Source of the DNA: Roseomonas sp.
GTDB taxonomy: Bacteria; Pseudomonadota; Alphaproteobacteria; Acetobacterales; Acetobacteraceae
Direction of reading: 5' to 3'
Length of the DNA: 32,154 nucleotides
Assembly (NCBI GenBank): GCA_020249125.1
Contig: JADCGG010000178.1
Location: 1-32,154 of the forward strand
This document shows positions 25,339 to 32,154 of this stretch, in pieces. Positions within the stretch are counted from its first letter, which is position 1. Each line of letters starts with the position of its first letter. The position numbers were made by a program, and so were the translations under genes. The notes below the pieces were generated by a model. It did no database searches. It saw only the letters and a program-made list of their open reading frames with translations, and was not told the origin of the DNA.

Positions 25339-27524
25339 GTGAGGCGGATTACCTCGCGCGGCTCAATGGCGAACAGCGCGCGGCGGTGGAAGCGCTGGAT
25401 GGGCCGCTTTTGGTGCTGGCTGGTGCCGGCACCGGCAAGACCCGCGTGCTGACCACGCGCTTCGCGCATTTGCTGCGCAGCCGAAAGGCTTTTCCTTCGC
25501 AAGTGCTGTCGGTGACCTTCACCAATAAGGCGGCGCGGGAAATGCGAGATCGCGTTTCGGCCATGATGGGGGAAGCGGTGGAAGGGCTCTGGCTTGGCAC
25601 CTTCCATGCGCTGGCCGCGCGCATGCTGCGCCGACATGCGGAACTTGTCGGGCTCAGCGCCAATTTCACCATCCTGGATACGGATGACCAGATGCGCCTG
25701 CTGAAGCAGGTGATGGAAGTCGAACATATTGATGGCAAGCGCTGGCCGGCCAATGGGCTGATGGCGATTATCCAGCGCTGGAAGGATCGCGGCCTGACGC
25801 CCGATGGCGTGACGCCGGCTGAAGATACGGATTACGCCGGGGGCCGCGCGCGCGGCCTGTATGAAGCCTATCAGGCGCGGCTGAAGGCGCTGAACGCGGC
25901 GGATTTCGGCGATTTGCTTTTGCATGTAGTGACGATTTTGCGCGGCCATCCGGACGTGTTGGCGGATTACCAAAGGCGCTTTCGCTATATCCTGGTGGAT
26001 GAATATCAGGACACCAATTTGGTGCAGTATTACTGGCTGCGGCTTTTGGCGCAGGCACATCGCAATATCTGCTGCGTGGGTGATGATGACCAATCCATCT
26101 ATTCCTGGCGCGGGGCGGAGATTGAAAACATCCTCCGGTTTGAAAAGGATTTCCCCGGCGCCCAGGTGGTGAGGCTTGAGAGCAATTACCGATCCACACG
26201 GCATATTCTGGCCGCCGCTTCCGGGCTGATTGCGCATAATACGGGCCGCCTGGGTAAGACCTTGCGCCCTGGCCGCGCCGATGCGGAAGGGGAGAAGGTG
26301 CGCGTTGTCTCAGTCTGGGACAGTGATGAAGAAGCGCGCATGGTGGCCGAACGCATTGAAGCCGCGCGGCGTTCCGGGGAATCGCTCGGTGAGGTCGCCA
26401 TTCTGATTCGCGCCGGCTATCAGACCCGCGCCTTTGAAGAACGCCTGATTACGCATGGCATTCCCTATCGTGTAGTCGGCGGCGCGCGGTTTTATGAGCG
26501 TCAGGAAATCCGTGATGCCATGGCCTATTTCCGCGTGGTGGCGCAGCCGGCGGATGATTTGGCGTTTGAACGTATCGTCAACCTGCCCAAGCGCGGGCTT
26601 GGCGATACCGCGATGCGGGAAATGCACGCGCTGGCGCGGGCGGAAGCGGTGCCGCTTGCCATCGCTGCCGGCCTTGCCTTGGAAAAGGGCGTGATCAAGC
26701 AGGCAAAGGCGCGTGCTGCTTTAAGCGAATTGCTGGAAGCCTTCGCGCGCTGGCGCGCCATGCTGCCCAATGAAGGCCATGTCGTGATGGCGGCCACGCT
26801 TTTGGACGAAAGCGGCTATACCGATATGTGGAAGCAGGATCGCAGCCCGGAAGCGCCGGGGCGGCTTGATAACCTCAAGGAATTGCTGCGCGCCATGGCG
26901 GATTACGAAACGCTGGGCGGTTTTTTGGAACATGTCTCGCTCGTGATGGAAAATGATGAAGCGGCGGAAGGCCAGCGCGTTTCCATCATGACCCTGCACG
27001 GCGCGAAGGGCTTGGAATTTGATCGCGTTTTTCTGCCGGGCTGGGAGGAAGGCGTGTTTCCATCGCAGCGCAGCCTGGAAGAAAGCGGCGAGAAAGCCTT
27101 GGAAGAAGAACGGCGCCTCGCTTATGTCGGCATCACGCGGGCCAGGCGTTTTGCGCTGATCAGCCATGCCGCCAATCGGCGCATCTATGGCAATTGGCAG
27201 GCTTCCATCCCTTCGCGTTTCCTGGATGAATTGCCGACATCCGAAATCAAGCTTGAAGGCAATGCGGCGCGAGAGATGCGCAGCGCCAGCGTTTTCCCAT
27301 CTGCCGGCGGGCTTTATGGCCAGCGCCCGCGCGTGATTGAAGCGGGCGCCTGGGAAGTGAAGGAACGGCCCGCAAGTGGCGCGCGCTACGCCAAGGGTGA
27401 TCGGGTCTTTCACCAGAAATTCGGCTATGGCGAGGTGACAGGCGTTGAAGATGACAGGTTGGATGTGCGCTTCGACAAGGCCGGCGAGAAACGCCTGATT
27501 GATCGTTTTGTGGAGAAAGCCTGA
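25335..27524 (+). CDS. ATP-dependent DNA helicase, UvrD/PcrA family
   Basis: LNGEQRAAVEALDGPLLVLAGAGTGKTRVLTTR (Walker A), DEYQDTN, GDDDQSIYSWRGA, LESNYRST, TLHGAKGLEFDRVFLPGWEEG, EEERRLAYVGITRAR. GTG at 25335 overlaps pentapeptide stop (GTGA). Confidence 0.96.
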   Translation: MSEADYLARLNGEQRAAVEALDGPLLVLAGAGTGKTRVLTTRFAHLLRSRKAFPSQVLSVTFTNKAAREMRDRVSAMMGEAVEGLWLGTFHALAARMLRRHAELVGLSANFTILDTDDQMRLLKQVMEVEHIDGKRWPANGLMAIIQRWKDRGLTPDGVTPAEDTDYAGGRARGLYEAYQARLKALNAADFGDLLLHVVTILRGHPDVLADYQRRFRYILVDEYQDTNLVQYYWLRLLAQAHRNICCVGDDDQSIYSWRGAEIENILRFEKDFPGAQVVRLESNYRSTRHILAAASGLIAHNTGRLGKTLRPGRADAEGEKVRVVSVWDSDEEARMVAERIEAARRSGESLGEVAILIRAGYQTRAFEERLITHGIPYRVVGGARFYERQEIRDAMAYFRVVAQPADDLAFERIVNLPKRGLGDTAMREMHALARAEAVPLAIAAGLALEKGVIKQAKARAALSELLEAFARWRAMLPNEGHVVMAATLLDESGYTDMWKQDRSPEAPGRLDNLKELLRAMADYETLGGFLEHVSLVMENDEAAEGQRVSIMTLHGAKGLEFDRVFLPGWEEGVFPSQRSLEESGEKALEEERRLAYVGITRARRFALISHAANRRIYGNWQASIPSRFLDELPTSEIKLEGNAAREMRSASVFPSAGGLYGQRPRVIEAGAWEVKERPASGARYAKGDRVFHQKFGYGEVTGVEDDRLDVRFDKAGEKRLIDRFVEKA

Positions 27525-28447
27525 TGCGCCCTGCCGGACCCGATGGCGCTGGCGCGCTTTCCCGCCGCCGCGCCGAACCGCTTGAAGCGCTCAGCATTGA
27601 TGGGCTGAGCGAGGAAGCCCTGCCCTTCTTTGAAGCGGCACTTCAGCAGGTGTGCGGCACGGTGGCGTATTTCCGCGATGAACCAAGCGATACCTGGCGC
27701 GTCGAAGGCGTGCGTGAAGCCGGGGCGGGCCAGGCGGAATTGGAATCGGCGCTGGCGCTGGCGGCGCTTGTGGCGGGCATTGCGCCGCCCGTTTTGCAGA
27801 TGGCGCCGGTCGAAGCGGATGGCTGGCTGGCGCGCACGGTGCAGGCTTTTCCGGAACAGCGCATAGGACAGCGCTTTCTGATCAGGCCGACGCATGTGCC
27901 CGATCTGCCCTGTTTTGAACGGCTGGTGCTGAAACTGGATGCGGGATTGGCTTTCGGTTCTGGTGAGCATGCCTCCACCCAGGGTTGCCTGATGGCGTTT
28001 GAAGCCATGGCGCATCGCCGCCCGCGACGCATCATGGATCTGGGCAGTGGTTCGGGCATCCTCGCCATGGCGGCGGCGAAGCTTTTGCATGTGCCGGTGA
28101 CGGCAACCGATATCGAACCCTGGTCCGTGCGCATTTGTGCGGAAAATGCGCGGCTGAATGGGGTTTCGCGCGAGATGCGCGCGCTATTGGCCGATGGCTG
28201 GCGGGACCGCCGTTTGCAGGGCAAGCGCTATGATCTGATTTTCGCGAACATCCTGGCGCGCCCGCTTTGCGCCATGGCGCGAGAATTGGCGGCGCATCTT
28301 GCACCGCAGGGAACGGCCATTTTGGCCGGGCTTCTCGGCACGCAGGCGCGCATGGTGCTGGCGGCGCATCGCCGTCAGGGCCTGGTGCTGGAACGCAGAA
28401 TAAATGTCGGGCCTTGGACTACTTTGGTACTTAGAAGCCGCGGTTGA
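27524..28447 (+). CDS. prmA: ribosomal protein L11 methyltransferase
   Basis: LDAGLAFGSGEHASTQGCLMAFE, IMDLGSGSGILAMAAAKL, YDLIFANILARPL: PrmA motifs. Confidence 0.93.
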   Translation: MRPAGPDGAGALSRRRAEPLEALSIDGLSEEALPFFEAALQQVCGTVAYFRDEPSDTWRVEGVREAGAGQAELESALALAALVAGIAPPVLQMAPVEADGWLARTVQAFPEQRIGQRFLIRPTHVPDLPCFERLVLKLDAGLAFGSGEHASTQGCLMAFEAMAHRRPRRIMDLGSGSGILAMAAAKLLHVPVTATDIEPWSVRICAENARLNGVSREMRALLADGWRDRRLQGKRYDLIFANILARPLCAMARELAAHLAPQGTAILAGLLGTQARMVLAAHRRQGLVLERRINVGPWTTLVLRSRG

Positions 28448-28745
28448 AGGGCCAGTCTTCCGTTGCTGAGATAAAACGAAACGCTTTGGCATTCGCTTCA
28501 TAAGCGCGTTTTGCGATCATGATATCAACCATGGCCGTCTCAAGGGCTTCCTGCCCCTGAATGGCGGCAATGCCGGAACCGATGCCCTCTCTCGGGATGG
28601 GTGGCACAAACACAGGCCGTTCTGGCGCTGCGGTAGTATTGGCAAGGCGTATTGCCGCCATTTCCAGACGCTCCACGGCTCGCTGCATGCCGCTCAGCGT
28701 CGCATTCATCGCGGCATTGATGCCGCCGGGGATGGTTTTCGTCAT
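28431..28745 (-). CDS. small protein with flagellar basal-body rod/hook C-terminal-like motif
   Basis: 104 aa; ALETAMVDIMIAKRAYEANAKAFRFISATED resembles the FlgC/FlgE/FlgG C-terminal motif (vdmi.aqrayeanak.i...de). Confidence 0.65.
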   Translation of the reverse strand: MTKTIPGGINAAMNATLSGMQRAVERLEMAAIRLANTTAAPERPVFVPPIPREGIGSGIAAIQGQEALETAMVDIMIAKRAYEANAKAFRFISATEDWPFNRGF

Positions 28746-28906
28746 GACCTTAAGCTAACCGAAATTCGTAAATAAAGTTCTGAAAATTCGCCACCCATGG
28801 TGGAAATTTCCGCCTCGGCTTCGCTTTTTTTGGTTCACTTCGGAAGTTCCGCCCTCGTGGCAATCTGGCTGGAACGCTGCCCTACAAATTTGCAATCAGT
28901 TAATGC

Positions 28907-30142
28907 TCATGACGGTACGGGCCAACCGGAGGGATATCCGCTCCATTCGCCATTCTCGTCGAAAAGGTCCACGCAACGGTCCCAACCGTAGGCATTCCAC
29001 CAAGCATCCAGAACCGGTGCCATAACTTTCTGCCAGCCTGATTCAAATTCAGTTGTTTCGATGACCACTGGTTCAAAGATGAGGTCGTCCCGATCTAACC
29101 TTTGCAGGCCGCCCCGAAACGAACGATTGGGGTTCGCCATCAGGCTATCCTTTATGCCCAGCAAGGACACCATAACCACGTACGGAGGGCCGACGCAAAG
29201 CCTGCCAAGGCCGCGCACATAGCGAGGGATTACCTCAAGTAACTCAGGAACTCGTCCCGCATAATCCAACTGATAACGCTCCTGTTCGTCGTCACGAAAG
29301 AGAATTTCGTCGTAAGGAAAGAGCATTTTACCGAGAACCGCCTCTATCCGCCCGGAACGAAAAATCTGAGTATAGCAGGTATGCTCGTTACCATCTCCCC
29401 GCTGTCGGCCAACCAGTAACGCACCATCAAAATTTACGTGGCGAGATAAACCTGAAAGTGATGCCAGCGGATCAAAACCAAATGTCGGGTCGCCTGCGTC
29501 CTTGACACTTATTGTTGTGGCAGAGCTTTGCAGTGGCATAAGGTGAAGAACTAGATGACCAGGACCAAGGGGAGTCTTGGCAACGCCGCTCTTCAACCGC
29601 ATCAGCCGCTCCAAACGGAAATCGGTAAGCTGCCGTTCGGTCTCCGCGACGCCAAGGAAAGCATTTCTTAACTGTTCGACACCGAGTTCGAACGCGCTCC
29701 CTGCGTTCCTTCCGTAAAACCGATTAACACCCTTAAAGACCACCCGATGCGGCGCATTCCAACTCCGCAATACACGCGCCACCAACGCGAAGCCCCCGGT
29801 TGACAGCTCTACCGGGCGTACCTGGGTTCCGATTAATCTAGGCTCCAAACCGTCCTGCAAGATAGCCTCAAGGCGGCGAATCTCGTGGTCCGCTGTCGTG
29901 GACCTGATCCCCACCAGCTTGGAGGCTACGCCGTCCTCCTCCTCGATTCCGATCACGAGGTCGCCACCCGCTGTGTTCGCAAGCGCAGAAATGTCCTTGA
30001 GCCACTCTCTCTTGGCCTCGTCATTAGGGCCGTATGACTCACGCTTGAACTCAAGCGTTATGCTTTCCGGGACTCGGTTGTCTATCAGCCGCTGAAGATC
30101 AGCTTCCGAAACTTGGTTTAGCGGGATAGCGCTGATGGTCAC
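28907..30142 (-). CDS. Schlafen/AlbA_2-like domain protein
   Basis: LIDNRVPESITLEFKRESYGPNDEAKREWLKDISALANTAGGDLVIGIEEEDGVASKLVGI: AlbA_2 (PF04326) signature (E...EfK......e.lK.isAfaNt.GG.lviGi.d). Confidence 0.88.
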   Translation of the reverse strand: MTISAIPLNQVSEADLQRLIDNRVPESITLEFKRESYGPNDEAKREWLKDISALANTAGGDLVIGIEEEDGVASKLVGIRSTTADHEIRRLEAILQDGLEPRLIGTQVRPVELSTGGFALVARVLRSWNAPHRVVFKGVNRFYGRNAGSAFELGVEQLRNAFLGVAETERQLTDFRLERLMRLKSGVAKTPLGPGHLVLHLMPLQSSATTISVKDAGDPTFGFDPLASLSGLSRHVNFDGALLVGRQRGDGNEHTCYTQIFRSGRIEAVLGKMLFPYDEILFRDDEQERYQLDYAGRVPELLEVIPRYVRGLGRLCVGPPYVVMVSLLGIKDSLMANPNRSFRGGLQRLDRDDLIFEPVVIETTEFESGWQKVMAPVLDAWWNAYGWDRCVDLFDENGEWSGYPSGWPVPS

Positions 30143-30315
30143 TACGAATCACCTCCGGCACGTTAGTTTAGCAGCAGTTCTGCAAGTCGGCACACGGAAG
30201 TTGCGCCAAGGGGCTGTTTGGCAGGGCCACGCCCGCACTGCTTGCGGCGCGAGCTGGCCTCTGGGCTTAAAGCTCTCACCTCTGTACCCTCAACCTCATA
30301 AGAACGGTCTACCCC

Positions 30316-30347
30316 AACCGCAAACTGAGCCTGCGTAGGTTGCGGTT
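30316..30347 (-). terminator. inverted repeat AACCGCAA-N16-TTGCGGTT at the 3' end of the LLM-class gene
   Basis: Perfect 8-bp arms; overlaps the stop codon of the minus-strand gene at 30347-30349; possible terminator stem. Confidence 0.35.
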
Positions 30348-31471
30348 CACTCTGCCGCCGCGCGCCGATCCAGATGCTGGCGCAGCCTTGGCATCACTTC
30401 CTGCGCCAGGCGGGCCATGCTTTCCGCCTCCCAGGCCGCATTGGGGCCGGACCAATCGAGGCCGGCCATCAGCACATGGCCATAGGGCCCGGCTTCTTCC
30501 CGCAGCGCGATCAGCTTGTCCAATACCGTGCGCGGGCTGCCGGCGATCACGCAGGCATCAATCATATCCTCAGCCGTCGCGGCGTTATGGTCCATGTCAT
30601 CGCGCGGCGTCATGGTGGCGGCCAACCCCGCGCGCTTCGCGAGACTGCCGAGGTATTCGAAGTAATAGCGTGTGGCCCCTTCAGGCGCGGTGGCGCGGGC
30701 GCGGGCTTCGGCATCGGTTGCGGCAATCACGAAATTCCGCGCCATGCGCCAGCGAGCGCCATCGGGTGCCTGGCCGGATTCGCGGAGGCCCGCAGCAAAG
30801 CTCTGCCAATGGCCGGCCAGGATGCGGTGCGCGACGAAATTGGCGCTGATCACGCCCCAGCCGCGCCTGGCCGCCAGCGCCACGCCCTGCGAATCCCTGG
30901 ACCGCGCGGAGACATGAATGGAAGGCCCACCCGGCTGGAAGGGCTTCGGCATAAAACCGACACCATATTCCGGCAGCACATTGCGCGAAATCTTCACCGG
31001 CCAGGTTGCCCCGCCGACATCATAGGGCGGTTCGGCTGCCCAGATGCGCTGGATGGTCTCAATCGATTCGACCATGCGCTTGCCGCGCTCCTTGGGCTCA
31101 ATATCGCCAAACAGCTCAAAATCCGAAGACAGGCCACCGGCGCCGATCCCCATCATGAAGCGCCCCTGCGCCATATGATCGAATTGCGCGACTTCCGCTG
31201 CCACAATGGCCGGGTGATGGTTGGGCAGGTTGATCACGCCTGTGCCGAAAGTAAGGCTCGTGCGATGCACCAGGCCCGCCATGAACATCAGCGGCGAGGC
31301 GATGGGTTCGGATGTGGCGGAAAAATGCTCCCCCACCCAAACCTCCTGAAAGCCCAGGCGGTCCGCCAGCAGGGATTTTTCCGTATCCTCTGCCAGGGTT
31401 TCATGCATGGGCCGCCCCGGTGGATGGAGCGGCATCATGAACAAGCCAAGATGCATGCGGCGCTTCCTCAA
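30347..31471 (-). CDS. LLM class flavin-dependent oxidoreductase
   Basis: MHLGLFMMPLHPPGRPMHETLAEDTEKSLLADRLGFQEVWVGEHFSATSEPIASPLMFMAGL..., GTGVINLPNHHPAIVAAEVAQFDHMAQGRFMMGIGAGGLSSDFELFG: bacterial luciferase-like. Confidence 0.94.
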   Translation of the reverse strand: MRKRRMHLGLFMMPLHPPGRPMHETLAEDTEKSLLADRLGFQEVWVGEHFSATSEPIASPLMFMAGLVHRTSLTFGTGVINLPNHHPAIVAAEVAQFDHMAQGRFMMGIGAGGLSSDFELFGDIEPKERGKRMVESIETIQRIWAAEPPYDVGGATWPVKISRNVLPEYGVGFMPKPFQPGGPSIHVSARSRDSQGVALAARRGWGVISANFVAHRILAGHWQSFAAGLRESGQAPDGARWRMARNFVIAATDAEARARATAPEGATRYYFEYLGSLAKRAGLAATMTPRDDMDHNAATAEDMIDACVIAGSPRTVLDKLIALREEAGPYGHVLMAGLDWSGPNAAWEAESMARLAQEVMPRLRQHLDRRAAAE

Positions 31472-31585
31472 GTCGTTTTGGGCGATGTGCCTCGCCGTTT
31501 CGGAATGCAGCCTAAAACAAGCCAGCGCGAAAGGTGAAGGGGGGTGGGCCTTGCCAGGGGGCGCTTCTGCCCTGATGCTTCCGCC

Positions 31586-32154
31586 GTGACCCCTTCCGCC
31601 AGATTAGCCGCGGCGATTGAGCTGCTGAGTGCGCTCGAAGCCCAATGCTTTGCCCCCGATGCCCGTCGCCGCCCCGCCGATGCCGTGGCCAGCGATTTTT
31701 TCCGCGCCCGGCGCTTCATTGGCGGCGGGGATCGGCGGAGCGTCAGCGAATGGGTCTGGGGCGTGGTGCGGCAAAGGCTGCGGCTGGATTGGAACCTGGC
31801 GCGGCTGCCGGCTGACCCATCACCACGGCTATTGCTGCTGGCCTATCTGGTGCTGGTGGCACGCTGGACCGAAGCCGATATTGGCCGCGGCTTTTCTGGT
31901 GAGCGCTACGGCGCGGCCCCGCCCAATGCGGCGGAAGCCCGCGCGGTGCGCATCATGGCCGGGCGAGAGCTTATGCACCCGGATATGCCCGAAGCGGTGC
32001 GCTTCAACCTGCCGGAATGGCTGCTGCCCGATTTCAAGGCGCGTTTCGGGGCGGATCTGGCTGCCGAAGCGGCTGCCATGGAAGAACCGGCTGGGCTTGA
32101 TCTGCGCGCCAATCTGCTGCGCGGCACAAGGGCGGAAGCCGCCGCCGCCCTGGC
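31586..32154 (+). CDS. RsmB/NOL1/NOP2/sun-family rRNA methyltransferase, N-terminal part (cut by window end)
   Basis: GTG start: VTPSARLAAAIELLSALEA...RPADAVASDFFRARRFIGGGDRRSVSEWVWGVVRQRLRLDW...VRFNLPEWLLPDFKARFG...EPAGLDLRANLLRGTR; runs off the window. Confidence 0.82.
   Translation, partial: MTPSARLAAAIELLSALEAQCFAPDARRRPADAVASDFFRARRFIGGGDRRSVSEWVWGVVRQRLRLDWNLARLPADPSPRLLLLAYLVLVARWTEADIGRGFSGERYGAAPPNAAEARAVRIMAGRELMHPDMPEAVRFNLPEWLLPDFKARFGADLAAEAAAMEEPAGLDLRANLLRGTRAEAAAAL

Noticed and set aside
24828-26237. 469-aa minus-strand ORF
   Set aside because: Antisense to the pentapeptide-repeat and UvrD helicase genes; low-complexity translation with no domain. Spurious high-GC shadow ORF.
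30374-31537. 387-aa plus-strand ORF
   Set aside because: Antisense to the clearly identified LLM class oxidoreductase.
1-32154. CRISPR arrays, IS elements, prophage or secretion clusters
   Set aside because: No regularly spaced repeats, transposase, integrase or structural phage proteins were recognised on either strand.

Overview
Window of about 32 kb from a GC-rich alphaproteobacterial chromosome. Gene content and neighbours suggest Acetobacteraceae/Rhodospirillales; this is inference, no search was run. It is densely coded, with about 39 supportable CDSs and one tRNA-Pro (anticodon CGG). No rRNA, CRISPR array, IS element, integrase or prophage module was recognised. Much of the content is housekeeping: rsmD, an RsuA/RluB-type pseudouridine synthase, tadA, apt, a psd-pssA-PTP-like phosphatase run, a UvrD/PcrA helicase, prmA and a truncated RsmB-like methyltransferase. 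Accessory or less ordinary content includes: (i) a LOV-domain hybrid histidine kinase (LOV-HisKA-HATPase-REC-HPt) whose start overlaps apt; (ii) a divergent TetR/ABA4-like/membrane-protein module with a perfect 7+1+7 palindrome in the promoter gap; (iii) a solitary abortive-infection (Abi_C-like) gene; (iv) a solitary Schlafen/AlbA_2-like gene; (v) a 42-bp near-identical repeat matching the 3' end of a phytanoyl-CoA dioxygenase gene, found again about 8 kb away at the end of the TetR gene; (vi) an orphan small protein with a flagellar rod/hook C-terminal motif; (vii) several perfect inverted repeats in intergenic gaps. I did not see a single obviously new multi-gene system. The strongest candidates for follow-up are the TetR/ABA4 module, the LOV kinase and the two solitary defence-type genes.
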